A DNA stretch of 64,000 nt from Metarhizium brunneum (taxonomy: Eukaryota > Ascomycota > Sordariomycetes > Hypocreales > Clavicipitaceae). The stretch covers positions 4,091,370 through 4,155,369 of the forward strand of contig NC_089427.1 in NCBI RefSeq assembly GCF_013426205.1. Direction: 5' to 3'. Positions 1 through 10,836 of this stretch are shown here, piece after piece. Under the pieces are notes generated by a model. The model ran no database searches and was not told where the DNA came from. It saw only the letters and a program-made list of their open reading frames with translations. How positions within the stretch are numbered: position 1 is the stretch's first letter; each line of letters begins with the position of its first letter. The position numbers and the translations under genes are program-made.

Positions 1-6
1 AGCACC

Positions 7-471
7 ATGTCCGGCTGGCTGACGGCCTTTTGCTGGTGGCGCGCCGACGGCGCCGCTCAAAGGGCGTACAGCGACTCGGAGCTCGCTGAGCTGGAGCAAC
101 TGCGAGGCCATGGCCCGAGACTCAAGCTTGGCGCCGTCGAATTTCCCATTATCAACCAGGAAGAGATTCCATCTGCGTATACTGAAGCCAGTATAACCTT
201 CCACCTCGCGGATGGGAAGAAGCTGGCTACCGTACTCACCGCAGGATCCAAGGGCGCCAGGTTGCTGGACAAGCAAGGCAGCGCCGTGCAACCCTTTTCC
301 TGCTGGTGGCTGTTGACGCATGAGAAGAAAGGTCTTTGGCGAATTTCTCAACGGGAACCACTGGTTGTAAAACGAAAAGGCGCCAGGGCCGGAGACAAAA
401 GAAAAAGACCCCGAGCAACGGCAAGCGTACAGCCGAGCCAACAGCGGAAGATGACATTGGATGAGCAGTAG
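7..471 (+). CDS. Hypothetical protein, probably 3' part of a gene cut by the window edge
   Basis: The 154-residue frame opens at an ATG seven bases into the window, and the codons before it are also open, so the true start may lie outside the window. The N-terminal part is rich in Trp and Cys (two WW pairs). The last ~35 residues are strongly basic (Lys/Arg runs such as KRKRPRA), compatible with a nuclear or nucleic-acid-associated tail. The stop is TAG at 469-471. I see no signal peptide, membrane segment or recognisable domain, so no function is proposed. Coding status is plausible from length and from the lack of a better frame. Confidence 0.4.
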   Translation: MSGWLTAFCWWRADGAAQRAYSDSELAELEQLRGHGPRLKLGAVEFPIINQEEIPSAYTEASITFHLADGKKLATVLTAGSKGARLLDKQGSAVQPFSCWWLLTHEKKGLWRISQREPLVVKRKGARAGDKRKRPRATASVQPSQQRKMTLDEQ

Positions 472-1651
472 TATAAAAAACAAGAAATATAATAGTTATA
501 GCACGTAAAGATATTAGTGGTATCTTGACTCGGCGATGGAAAATAGTGAATAAACAGGAACATGAGGCGCATTCGGGTTTCCCATGAATAACTCTTTGTG
601 AACTGCAAAGCGTCTGGTTACTATTAATTGCTCTTGGAGGTCGTCTTTCGCCGTAAAGGACTGGCCAGGGCCTGGTTCAACAGCACGCCCATCGTACGAA
701 GACAGGTTTCTGCTTGGCTGGCGTGAACTTGATCTAGGCCATTAACCTGGAATGCCATTACAGTAACTCATAAGACCTGGTTTCAGTCATGTACAAACGT
801 GGTGCTGTGTTAATTCTAGTGCCTCCCGTTGCACCGTTGAGAAACAGCGCAGCAGTCAAGCGCCTCAAACCCCGAGCACCAATTACCATATTGCTTTGAC
901 TCTGCTCGCAAAACGGGTAGCAGTAGCACGCTGCAACGTATCATTAAGCCATCGGCTTCTGAGACAACCCGAAATTATTTACGCCCCGAGCCCATGAGGT
1001 CGCTTACCATGTAAGAAGCACTTTGGTTTCCGCGAGCGAGGAGCAAAGTAGACTGGAGCGATTGATGGGAATACAGTCACCGACGAGCAGGCAATTACTC
1101 TATGATGAATTGCCTTGCGAGTCACAATCGCGTGGATTCAGGCGCCAAGTAGACTCCATGTGAGCCTCGAGCTCGGACAACGCAGGCAGCCAAAATGCTT
1201 CGCCCCATGAAAAGAATGCCCACATATTTGCGCAAATAAAAATGAAACTTCATCATCTTATATAGTGGTTGCATATACATATCTTCTTTGACGAAAAATC
1301 CATCTAATTATCATGTGTGCCATGGGTCATCAGCAATGGCATGCAAAGGAACGCTCTGCGTTCCTTTTGTCGCGACGTTGAATCCGAGTTTAGAAAGACG
1401 TGAGACAAAGGTTTCACGAACACGCCTAGGACAGATTATTGTAGAAAGCCCAGCCCGAGTGACATGGAAAGGAGAAATAGCCGTGTTTAGAGCCATGGAT
1501 CACCAATTCCGTCACATTCGGGCATGGTGAATGGTAATTTTCTCATGGAAGTCGGGCAGCTTCTATTTGCTTTATATTTGCGCCTAGTGATTTCCAGATC
1601 CTGTATTATCATTTGCGTTGACGAGCCGAGCCTGATTTTTCATGTTGTACA
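472..1651. other. Intergenic, no gene recognised
   Basis: About 1.2 kb of ordinary base composition. The open frames of 60-80 codons on both strands look like chance ORFs. The 3' half probably holds the promoter of the secreted-protein gene that follows; no clear TATA box is visible. Confidence 0.4.
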
Positions 1652-2483
1652 ATGCCATCTGTCGCCTTTCTTGCCGCCGTGATCATGGCATTCTCATCCG
1701 CCGTCGACTCGGCTGCAACTCGCGTGTAAGTGTTTCGTAGAGCCCCCAAGTCGCGCTCTCTTGAAAAATGACCTGTTGCCAACTGACATTAGCAAGGCGC
1801 CCATGAAAAAGCGCGGCCTTGATTGCGACACGCTGGTATATGGCCTCACCGAAAAAGACTGTGACCACATGTCAAGTATTGGCATGGCGGCCCAAGGGCT
1901 GAACGCCGAGTCCCAGTCCGAGGCCAACATCTGGATAGGTGACGATGGCCCCAACACGATTACTTTCACCAACGTGGGCGACGAGCCCGTGACGGTCATT
2001 GTTTGGCATTTCCCTATAGGCGACAACGAAGCCAGCTTCGTGCAACAACGGACACCCGAGGTCTCGTACTCGCTGCCAGAGCAGGGCGACCAGGTGACTG
2101 TGTCCATGGAGAATGGCGTATCTGGCGGCTGGTCTGCTCTCGTTGACCACGAGACTAGGCTTACTCCATACGGGCAAATCGACAACACCTGGGGCGAGTT
2201 TACAAGTGGGCGCCATGCCACGGTCAACATATCTCGCGAGGTCAACATGTCGGGGTCGCCCATGAGTGCTTACACCGAGGGAGGGTGCATAACCGACATG
2301 GATACATGTGTATTTCTTTGTAAATACGGCGACACGTGCTGGGAGTCGGGATCCTATGTGCTTGAGGAATGCGAGGCGGGCAGCCAGCCCGGAGCCAATT
2401 TTGGACTGAATGGCAGGGGTGATCCTGAAGGCGGTTGTCAGGGATGGGAGGATGGCGGGCATGTCGACGTTGATTTGGGATAG
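1652..2483 (+). CDS. Secreted hypothetical protein, effector-like, two exons
   Basis: Exon 1 (1652-1725) starts at ATG 1652 and encodes a classical signal peptide (MPSVAFLAAVIMAFSSAVDS). An intron at 1726-1792 has a GTAAGT donor, a CTGAC branch site and a TTAG acceptor. The frame continues to TAG at 2483, giving about 254 residues. After the signal come a basic KKR stretch that could be a processing site, then a beta-rich region with GDDGPNTITF and a WHFPIGDNEAS segment, and a Cys-containing C-terminus. This resembles secreted proteins of insect- and plant-associated fungi, but I cannot name the family securely. A role outside the cell is inferred from the signal peptide only. Confidence 0.7.
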
Positions 2484-2657
2484 ATGGCTCAAGTGCCCGG
2501 TACTCCGTACACAGGCCGGTTCTCAGCACGCCCTGTTTGTACATGGGCCGTGGCTCAAAGTCTTGTTTGGTACATAGAGTGACGAATTTGGACAAGGGGT
2601 AGTAAAGTACATTATTCAGGGGGCACGTGTACAGTGCCTTTTGTATTTCCAAAGCCA

Positions 2658-4692
2658 TCAGTAGCTGGAAAACCACAAGTTCATATCTATCTGTTGATTC
2701 TGCATGTCCCAGCACGACGAAAGACTGTCCATCGTGTCTGGAAACAACAAGTCGTCGATGGAGCTGTTTTGGCTGCCGCTCTGCGAAAGGGGACTGCGTT
2801 GAGAGCTGCTGACGGCCGAGGACGTATCGCTCGGCAAGACGACGCTTCGTGGTGCGGCAGACGCGCCCAGGCCCAGCACCTCGCGGGCAATGGCTTGTAT
2901 TTCCTTGACGGTCCTGGCTCCCTGCGGCCAAACCTCGCCCAGGGATTTGAGACAGCCGATGGTCAGCCGGATCTGCTCGCGGGCAATCGACAGCTTGGCG
3001 CCGGTGAAGAGGAATTTGCAGGCCGACAGGAACGGAATCGTCCCCGTGGTCACCATGCACAGCGTGAATGGGCTGTGGCAAAACGGGCGCTTGGGGAGCG
3101 TCATGATCCTGACCTGGGCTTCAATAGACGCCAGACATCTCATGGTGTGAATGGCTGTCGTGTCGCTGACTGAATGGGACTCTGGCGGGCACACGAAGCA
3201 ACTCGAGATCTTCTCCAGCGGATCGAATAGCAGGTTCGAGTAAGGGCGGTGAAGTCCTACCATGTAACTTTGACGAGAGGGAACAAGTGTTAGCCAAGTC
3301 CAAATGCAAGTTGAGCGCAAAGGGAGCCACCGGGCGACGGGATGCATACGCATGGATACTCATGTGGGCATAGAAGAGCAACTCGTCCATCTCGCCGGTC
3401 TTGGACATCAGAGGCCTCTTGCACTCTGGCAATAGCAGCAACCACCCGTCTATCATGGCATCCACTGCCTCTACAAGCTCGATTGGAGGCGAGGTTTTCT
3501 TGTCCGGCGGTGTTGCCGCCATTATTTGAGCGACACCTCTCGTTGCACCAATGAGATATGCGAATGATGAATAGACATGGTTGTCTGAGGCAAACTCTCT
3601 CGAATCAAAATCGGCGAGTGAGTCCGGGGTTGGGATTACCTATGAAGCGTCTGGTTAGTCTGTAGACTCTGGCAGACAGCCGTATGCGACGGATTCGAGG
3701 CCACGTACTCCCGCGTTATATTCTTGCTCCTCACATGGTAAATCCGCCGTCGCCGGAATGTCTCTGGTACGAAATTCCGTGTCGCGTCTGATGGCTGCAT
3801 AGTGTGAGTCCACGATGTATAGTTGCCACCAGGTTCTCCTCCAGCTCTCTGCTAAAACAGCATCTCCGTCGCTGTGCGTGTCGGCGAATTCCTGGCGGGA
3901 CATTCCCAATAGTGTCGCGGCATCTATGGCACCATCAAGGTGTGTTTGAGACTGAGGTCGATCACTGGACCAGAATAAAACGATGGAGTAAAGGAGCTGC
4001 GCCTGGCATAAAAAGGGGCATGGTGATGAAGCAGCTTTTGCGTCGGCAATGTCGCTGGCTGCCTTTGCTGCTAGTTGACCGCTTTGATCTGAACGAGCAT
4101 ACAGTGATCCGATGTAGCGAATCCCCGAAATCACAGGTTTGATCCTCTCCGACTTGGTGGCATCTCTTGAGTAGACTTGTAGGCGATGCCGTGGGAGGAC
4201 CAAGGGATGAAAGGTGTGAAAGCACTTGTAGTACAAGTCTATGAAGGGGTCAGATTCGAGGTCCGAATCAGACAAGGTCGAAGCATCAACTAGGTTTGCG
4301 CGCGGGGAGTCCTGACAAGAGGCAACGAAGAAGGAATCACTCGCTTCAGGGAAACACTCTGGAAAGACAGGTATCGATGAGCCTGAACCTAGAGGTAGAG
4401 GTTGCTGCAGATCTGCTGCGACTCTGCCCGGGTCATGCTGCGGGCTCGTTGACGACTGCTTTGCCAAGCGCTCCCTCCTGGCAGCCAAGGCGGCTCTGTC
4501 GAGGCCTCCCCGTCGTGACTTTGTGTAGTTGCATTCCTTGCCGTCTTCTTCGCATCGCTTGCAAATGGGCTTTGTGGCATCACAACGAATATGTCGTGTC
4601 CGGCATGGGAGGCAGGCCACCGAAACCCGCGACGCTCCGACCTTTGCGGTCGCCGACCTGGCTTCGGGCTGCTGCTGCCCACTGGGTGTCAT
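2658..4692 (-). CDS. Zn2Cys6 (Gal4-type) transcription factor with fungal-specific TF domain
   Basis: Join on the minus strand: 4692-3709, 3639-3350, 3267-2658, giving 627 residues. Introns 3640-3708 (GTACGT donor, ACTAAC branch, CATAG) and 3268-3349 (GTATGC donor, GCTAAC branch, TCAAAG) keep the frame exactly. Residues ~25-55 carry the binuclear cluster: C-x2-C-x6-C-x5-C-x2-C-x6-C, starting ACLPCRTRHIRC. A basic linker follows. The middle region has hallmarks of the fungal TF domain: the exon 1/2 join gives IPTPDSLADFDSREFA and the exon 2/3 join gives GLHRPYSNLLFDP. The protein should be a nuclear DNA-binding regulator. It is divergently oriented to the FAD oxidoreductase at 5445, with which it shares a 752-bp intergenic region, so local regulation is possible but unproven. 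Confidence 0.9.
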
Positions 4693-5444
4693 CCTTGTTA
4701 CTTGGTGCTGCTGGCTTTACCGGTAGCCGGAACATGGCGTGCCAATTTCTCGCAAAGGTCGTCTCTTGGTTGGCAAAGACGGAGGAGACGTGGAGGGCTA
4801 AGTGTGGTGCGGCAGGTCGAAAGCGGGTATCCGGGTATTCGATCAGCGGAGCGGGAACCCGTTTAACCATTTGATGGCATTTTATGGAGTCTGGTTGGTG
4901 CAACCTGGTGGCTTTGGGCTTGTGTCTGGTCGTTGGCAACTCTAGCATGAGCGGCTGAGACGGGAAACCAACTAGCAGTCAATACATCAAATGTATTGTC
5001 AGCACAAAGGTTGACACGACATGGACCCACCAAAGCCACCATAACCTACTTCAGAGTTCAATGTTCAGATTAGAAGTCAGGTGTGACTGCCGAGGTGGTT
5101 CCAAGCGAGCCTTTGCGGCGGGAATCCGCGTCGTGGATATCACGTTGGTGTGTCTTGACCAAATCCTCGACTACCAGGTTGGCAAAACTGCAGAATCGGC
5201 CACCACCGGGCGGATGGATATCCATCAACTAAACAATGCGCCAAGGGACGTTGCGCTTCGGCTGTTTCGGAAGTCGCCTCGTAAAGTCGAGTTGAGTGCA
5301 TGGGATCCAACATGTATATAAACAGAGGCCACGTCCCAGTCAAGAAAATGAACAAGCATACGCAGAGAAATCGACACGCCCTCGTTCGAGATAGCTCTTC
5401 CACCAAAGACCAGCCATCGTCCCCGTCACCCTTCTTTCACAGCC
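4693..5444. promoter_or_regulatory. Divergent promoter between the Zn2Cys6 regulator and the FAD oxidoreductase
   Basis: The 752-bp gap lies between two divergent start codons. A TATA-like element TATATAAA is at 5315-5322, 123 bp before the oxidoreductase ATG, a plausible distance with a 5' UTR. No comparable TATA box is obvious on the regulator side. I could not identify a convincing CGG-spaced Zn2Cys6 site by eye. Confidence 0.5.
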
Positions 5445-6689
5445 ATGCCGCAACGAATTGTCATCATAGGCGCTGGCTTCGCTGGCATGTACAGTGCCCT
5501 GGCCGCCCGGCGACTGATTTCCCAGAATGGCAGAGACCAAGACATTGAAACCGTCGTCATCGCACCCGAGCCAACACTTGCGGTTCGGCCCCGACTTTAC
5601 GAAGCAAATCCCGGCACCATGGCAGCGCCTCTTGGAGATCTCTTCACAGCGACTGGGGTGAAATTTATTCAGGGTGTCGCAAAGACCATCGACACCAAGA
5701 TGCGACAGGTTGGAGTAGTAAACACGGGAGGAGACGCAGCCGTAGTAGATTACGACCGGCTCATTTTGGCTGCGGGAAGTCAACTGAGGGTTCCCAATGT
5801 TGACGGGTTGAAGCAACACTCGTTCAATGTGGACCAGCTACACTCGGCAATCGCACTGGACCAACATCTTCACAGTCTACCACGGGCCCCAGATTGCCCT
5901 GCTCGCAACACTGTCATTGTGTGTGGTGGCGGCTTCACGGGCATCGAGCTGGCAGCAGAACTGCCCGCTCGACTTCGTTCCATATTGGGGCAGGACACAG
6001 AGACCAGAGTCATAGTCGTCGAACGAAACCCAACTATAGGCCCAGGCCTAGGGCCGAGCCCGCGACCCGAGATTCAGAAAGCACTGGACGGCTACAGCGT
6101 GGAACTAAAACTCGGTGTTGCTGTCACGTCCGTCGACGCCGGCGGTGTCGTAACCTCGGCGGGCGAGAGGATCGAGGCCAGTACTGTGGTTTGGACTGGT
6201 GGCATGGTGGCAACCGGCTTGACACAACAAATTCCGGGGGAAAAGGACGGACTGGGCCGCCTCGTGGTTGATGAGAACCTCCGCGTCGCGCAAACAAAGC
6301 ATGTCTTTGCGACTGGAGATGCTGCTTGCGCCGTAACCGACGAGGACGGCCACACGGCCATGATGAGTTGCCAACATGCCCTTGTGCTTGGCCGGTCGTC
6401 GGGCCACAACGCCGCCGCCGATCTCCTAGGTCTTCCCAACCGTCCGTATAGCCAGCCGGATTACGGCACTTGCCTTGACCTCGGGCCCAATGGAGCAGTG
6501 GTAACCGCCGGTTGGGATCGTCAGGTCGTCTTCACGGGCAGCCAGGCCAAGTCGGTCAAGCAATTCATTAACACGACTCTCATCTATCCCCCTCCAGCAG
6601 ATGCAAAAGAGGCCTTTGCAGTTGCAGACCCGGACTACAAGTTGCCCAATTTGGAACCGCCACCTGTGCCGGTCGCTGTCAAGGCATGA
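5445..6689 (+). CDS. FAD-dependent pyridine nucleotide-disulphide oxidoreductase (NDH-2/AMID-like)
   Basis: Single-exon gene of 414 residues. The N-terminus IVIIGAGFAGMYSA is a dinucleotide-binding GxGxxG fold for FAD. A second such motif, VIVCGGGFTGIELAAEL near residue 155, would bind NAD(P)H. HVFATGDAA near residue 285 is the conserved ATGD motif contacting the flavin. This order (FAD, NAD, ATGD) is typical of type II NADH dehydrogenases and AIF/AMID-like oxidoreductases. These oxidise NADH or NADPH with a quinone or other acceptor. No transmembrane segment or clear mitochondrial presequence is visible, so location is open. The divergent Zn2Cys6 neighbour may regulate it. Confidence 0.88.
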   Translation: MPQRIVIIGAGFAGMYSALAARRLISQNGRDQDIETVVIAPEPTLAVRPRLYEANPGTMAAPLGDLFTATGVKFIQGVAKTIDTKMRQVGVVNTGGDAAVVDYDRLILAAGSQLRVPNVDGLKQHSFNVDQLHSAIALDQHLHSLPRAPDCPARNTVIVCGGGFTGIELAAELPARLRSILGQDTETRVIVVERNPTIGPGLGPSPRPEIQKALDGYSVELKLGVAVTSVDAGGVVTSAGERIEASTVVWTGGMVATGLTQQIPGEKDGLGRLVVDENLRVAQTKHVFATGDAACAVTDEDGHTAMMSCQHALVLGRSSGHNAAADLLGLPNRPYSQPDYGTCLDLGPNGAVVTAGWDRQVVFTGSQAKSVKQFINTTLIYPPPADAKEAFAVADPDYKLPNLEPPPVPVAVKA

Positions 6690-6831
6690 ATCGTTGGTGC
6701 ACATGGCATGGGGAGCAGAGTAGTCTAGATTGTCCGCAAGATTAAATTGCTCTCATATAAATACACGTTTGAAAACCCTTCATGTGTCGCTAGAAGAAAA
6801 ATGTACATTGTCACTCCGCTGATCTCGACAT

Positions 6832-7578
6832 CTACAAACGCTCAAACCCAACGTCAATGTTGTAGCCATCAGGGAGCTTTTGGGAAGAAAACCTGACTCT
6901 GCCAACGCACTGGCCATACTCGTACGGCCTGCCCATGGTACCGTTTCCAACACCAGGCGTGTTAGACCAGGGGTCATACATGGTGACCTCGGTCTTGGGT
7001 AATCGTGAACAATCAGGGCCACCGACGTTCCAAGGGTAGTATTCCACGAAACCGACCTGACGGGGCTGAATGCCGCCGGCTCCGTACGGCAAGGTGTAGG
7101 TTCCGACGCGAGTCTGGTTTCCAGTGACGGTGTTCACCACGGTCCCAGTCCAAGTGGTGCCATGGTTATTCTCAATAACCAAGAGGTAGGTGTGGCTGTA
7201 ATCGCCGGTAACCTGGACCGCGCAGCTCACACCGGGGCCGCCATCAGCACCATTGTGGCAGTTTTCATCGTTGATGTCGGCAGTAGTGCCTTCCTGGAAG
7301 GACGAAAAAACGGCGTGTACGACGCTTTTCCCGTTGGTGTCGGGTCGGTTCTGGATGCCGCAATAACCAACATCTGGGACATTGTGAAAGTTGAATTGCT
7401 GGGCGAAATAATAACCAGAGTCGTGAGAGGCTCCGGCCATGTTGAATGGGAAAGTGATGTCTCTTAACCCGTCACTTGACCCGTCCCAGGGTCTGCCAGG
7501 AAAAGACCAGTCGTTGCCCACAAGGGCGAGGCCAAGCTGGGGGGCGAAAGCGGCGACGGTGGTCAACGAGCACTTCAT
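6832..7578 (-). CDS. Secreted protein with DUF3472-like domain
   Basis: Intronless 248-residue protein with an N-terminal hydrophobic leader (MKCSLTTVAAFAPQLGLALV) interpreted as a signal peptide. Segments such as GYCGIQNR, VVHAVFSSFQEG, GDYSHTYLLVIE and TTWTGTV match my recollection of DUF3472 proteins, which have conserved Gly and Trp positions and no known activity. Five Cys residues follow the leader. The product is probably extracellular or wall-associated. The family assignment is from memory of the motif pattern and needs a profile search; no enzymatic role is proposed. Confidence 0.65.
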   Translation of the reverse strand: MKCSLTTVAAFAPQLGLALVGNDWSFPGRPWDGSSDGLRDITFPFNMAGASHDSGYYFAQQFNFHNVPDVGYCGIQNRPDTNGKSVVHAVFSSFQEGTTADINDENCHNGADGGPGVSCAVQVTGDYSHTYLLVIENNHGTTWTGTVVNTVTGNQTRVGTYTLPYGAGGIQPRQVGFVEYYPWNVGGPDCSRLPKTEVTMYDPWSNTPGVGNGTMGRPYEYGQCVGRVRFSSQKLPDGYNIDVGFERL

Positions 7579-8509
7579 TTTGGAGTCACTACTGAGTCAC
7601 AGTTGTCATGTAGAGAATGTAGTTGAATGAAAAGTTCAGACGAAAACGAGAATCATCTTCGCATGGCCCATCTGACCTTTAATACTTGCTTCTGCTAAAC
7701 CTCCCCGGGCCGCCAGGCTCATCGGCCCATCGCCATTGAGATCAATGTACCCGCTGTTACAGAAGCTCGGGATCTCGTACGGCTTCATGGCACAAGAAGA
7801 AAAGTGCATTTTCTTTGCCTGAAACGCTGCGTGGATATCCTCATTTAAAATGCCGCACAAGGTACGGAGTCCTCGTGGCGGAGTCGCTGACTTGCACTAT
7901 CGCGTACGTTTCATATCGAATGGAAGAAAGGGTGCATATCCCCGATTAGTATCTACAGTACACTTTTGGAAGGTCACCCCTGATTGCCAAGCGGGTGGTG
8001 TTCAAACTGGGCCGTAGTTCATATGACTAAATGGGTTCGTCCCACATTGCAGGGAGTTCATGGTGAGACCAACTCGACCGCTCCATGCATGGGGCCCCCG
8101 GGCAGACCATGGTTTGCAAGCTGTCCTTGAATCAAACCACTCATTTGCCCGCTGTGACTAACCTTGGCGTAATCAGTTAGATATCGCCGTCTTCTTCCCG
8201 TAATTTCGGACAACCATGAAACGAGTTGACGCTACCGAGATTGGGCGAATGAAGTGTAACAAGTTCAACTGCGGGCCAATCAATTACTGAGAAACACAGA
8301 AGCAACTACGAAGGCTAGGCTAGGTATCTTTAAAACGACCAACTTCAAGACCTCAAAGAAACACGGGACCTCCTCGCCTATGTCACTCAAGACCATGGGA
8401 GGGCGCTGGAAAATGCAGACAAGAATAATTCGGTGCCTACGAAGTTTGTCTGTCTTGGCGTCTGGCTCTGATCAAAGTTTGTTCAAAGCAAACTTCATTC
8501 TCGTCTTAC
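7579..8509. other. Intergenic, no gene recognised
   Basis: About 930 bp between the DUF3472-like gene and the APH relic. A 74-codon minus-strand frame at 7636-7860 has no recognisable feature and I do not call it. Base composition is ordinary. Confidence 0.35.
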
Positions 8510-9035
8510 TCATATGACAAAGTCTATATGCTTCAAATATCTTGTGTATTTCTCACTTCGCTCAAACAGCCGTCGCGCCTCCACCACATCTCGTGGTCGC
8601 TGCTGGAAGAATTCAATTTCTTTTTCCTTGGCCTGCGACTCCTTCTCCAAGATGTCACATCTGAAAGAGTCTAGAACAGTATGCAAACCCTCCCCCCCCC
8701 CCGGGGCTAACGAACCAGGTGGGCTTTGCGGAACGCGTTTGACGTGTGGTTAGCCACTCTCTTGAACAGTTTCTTTTGAAGCCGAGTGCATACGCTGTTG
8801 TGCTTACTCTTCTCTTCCAACGGGGTAACAAAATGATTGCATAACTTATCCCTGGCAAGTTGTAAATGTATATACCCATGGATGGCTGAGAGAGCAGGCT
8901 TCTCGGAATGGTACTAGCAAACTCCCAGTCGATTATTCCTTGCCATGATATGGCCGAACAACAACTTGACGAAGGACTCCTCTTGCCCGAGTAACGTTTT
9001 GAAGATTGGACACACAACCCCGGACGGAGCATCAC
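8510..9035 (-). pseudogene. Relic of an aminoglycoside-phosphotransferase (APH) family gene
   Basis: On the minus strand around 8940 a frame reads GIIDWEFASTIP, the conserved DWE segment of fungal APH-fold proteins (metal-binding Asp). The HGD motif that should precede it is not readable in that frame. Downstream, past an 11-12 nt C run at 8690-8702 and in another frame, a coding-like tail includes DILEKESQAKEKEIEFFQQR and stops at TGA 8510-8512, typical of the helical C-terminus of this family. N-terminal sequence is absent or unreadable. I interpret this as a decayed, frameshifted copy related to the APH genes at 16.3 and 19.6 kb. An intron-bearing functional gene is less likely because the catalytic loop is missing. 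Confidence 0.6.
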
Positions 9036-9631
9036 CAGTAATCATGCGCTACATGTAGCTGTCGATAAGCTCCTGGAGTGATCAAGTGGTGTGTGGCGGC
9101 ATCTGCAAAAATTGTTTACGTTACTAAAAACCTTGCATCCTAACCAGAACCTGACCTGGCAGGAGGTATAATTAATTCAATAGATTAAGTAAAACCATTT
9201 AATTAATCCCTTTAGATTAATTTATATTTATTCCAGGTCTTTACCACCTTTGAGGCCTTGCCACGAGAGAGCGTTACGACTTAGAGGCGGCATCGTGGTG
9301 AGGGGCATCAGTACTTGGTGTTGAATCTTGTCTGGTCCGGTGTGTTGCGTTTTAATGTTGGGCCAACAAAGTGGGATCTATACTGGCTGGCAATGTGTAA
9401 TGATGTCCTCGTGCATGGGCAAGGAGCGAAGACCAAAGAACACCGGTGTGCATCCATGGTGGGCAGTCAACTAGACGAGAGAAAGAACCAGCACGACCAG
9501 ACGTCAACAGGAAGGGACTTGCGTCAATTACACGAGCCCTAGAGGGGAATCAGTCCACCAAGTCTGGTGGTATATGTGTCCGAAGGAAGGACGAGCTCAG
9601 TCTCAAGGCGCAATGCATTTGGAGACCTCGT

Positions 9632-9826
9632 TGTGACAAGGGCTCGGAAAGAGGGCTTGGAGCAATAGCTCAATTCAACTAATAACAGTCTTTGGTATCA
9701 AAGGTCCTTGGTTTTCCTTAAGGCCTTAAAGGTCAAAGACGTCTTTAAATACAAGAAGTCAGTGAGGGACTTTGCCCTAGGTCTTGTGACCGTAGCCCTT
9801 GTGTAACCAGCCATTTCCGTGTCACA
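9632..9826 (+). repeat. Solo LTR, copy 1, with perfect 5-bp target-site duplication
   Basis: A 195-bp element starts TGTGACAAGG and ends CCGTGTCACA, the TG...CA ends expected of an LTR. It is flanked on both sides by CTCGT (9627-9631 and 9827-9831), a perfect 5-bp target-site duplication. A similar element is at 51871-52060 with its own duplication. No internal retrotransposon sequence lies beside it, so it is a solo LTR left by recombination between two LTRs. Orientation is arbitrary. Confidence 0.85.
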
Positions 9827-9870
9827 CTCGTAAAAATTGTTATGAAATTTTCTTTTGTTTTTCATTATCA

Positions 9871-9977
9871 TCGCCATCACGACCACCAGCATCAGCACCA
9901 ACAACAGCAACAACAACAACATCAACGGCAACATCAACGGCAACATCACCAGCAACAGCAACAGCACCAGCAGCAAC
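9871..9977 (+). repeat. CAN-trinucleotide low-complexity tract
   Basis: Dense run of CAA, CAG, CAC and CAT triplets, readable as a Gln/His tract in one frame and as Asn/Ser or Thr in the others. The open frames on both strands that cross it depend on this composition and are not called as genes. Confidence 0.7.
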
Positions 9978-10059
9978 TCCGATGTAAGTCATTTATACCT
10001 ACCACCACTCTTGATCTATTCCCCGGCAGACAGGCACTGACACAAGCAATCCTTGATTC

Positions 10060-10320
10060 TATGTCCCGCCCCCTCTCCCCCCGCGTGAAGAGGCTGCTCC
10101 TCTTCAAAAGAGGTTTTGATATCCCAGCCTCTCTGGGAGGCGGAATAGGATTCCGCGGCCGAATCGCGCGCGGCCGCCGAGGCCCTCGAAGGGTGGCGCC
10201 GCCAATTTGGCGGCGGCGAGGCGGGCCTGGTTGTTGGTTGCCCAATATTTTTTATAACCATGTGGTAGGTCCATACATCTCTTTGTTTCAATCATGCCAT
10301 GTCTCTAGCCGCGTCTTATC
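10060..10320 (-). repeat. GC-rich relic similar to 54.4-54.7 kb
   Basis: Read on the minus strand, this stretch contains GCTAGAGACATGG, then TTGAAACAA, then TATGGACCTACCA. The same succession occurs on the plus strand near 54440-54510. The GC-rich core (about 10135-10230) has several short self-complementary blocks (CGCGGCCG, GCGCGCGGCCGC, GCCGCCAATTTGGCGGC), so it could form hairpins. I take both loci as fragments of one dispersed element of unknown class. Confidence 0.5.
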
Positions 10321-10535
10321 TGTGTGGATATCGGTTATTTCGCCGAATTTGGTTCGTAGTCATGCAGACTAATACAGAGCTCTTAGTAGAGGCTCTCGTT
10401 ACGGATAGCAGGTCTAATAGGGACGCGAACTAGCCACTTTGAGACAGCTATTTGTGAAACTACGTCAGCATTACACATGTGGCCTCGCTTTCGGTGAGGA
10501 TGTAATACCAGCGCTGGCTCAAGCCTACAATAGAG

Positions 10536-10836
10536 AATTACTCGGCGGGCTTACTCTTTTTGCTAGGTGCGCTTATCCCCTACTACCTAGCTAAGGCCAG
10601 GTAATTACTATATACAAGCTTTTCTTTTAAATACTTAATAGCTTATAAAAATATAGTAAATATCTTTTTATCTTAAAGCATATACTAATATATTTTTTTA
10701 TCTTAAAGTATATAATAATATATATTTTTTATCTTAAAGTATATAATAATATATTATAATATATATAAAGCCTATTATTTAGGTATCTCTTAGGGCGTAA
10801 GCCCACCTAGCGAAAGAGCAAGCCAGCCGAGCAATT
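10536..10836 (+). mobile_element. MITE-like element with ~39-bp terminal inverted repeats
   Basis: The left end (10536-10574, AATTACTCGGCGGGCTTACT...) and the right end (10798-10836) are imperfect inverted copies over about 39 bp. The ~220-bp interior is AT-rich and contains three tandem copies of a unit of about 34 bp built on TTTTTATCTTAAAG and TATAATAATATAT. There is no coding capacity. The structure is that of a miniature inverted-repeat transposable element. I could not define a convincing target-site duplication. Confidence 0.75.

Noticed and set aside
7636..7860. 74-codon minus-strand frame downstream of a possible promoter
   Set aside because: No signal, domain or codon signature; chance length.
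9842..10372. 176-codon plus-strand frame with a Gln/His tract
   Set aside because: The openness comes from the CAN-repeat; the rest falls in a GC-rich repeat relic with several overlapping frames on both strands and no domain.
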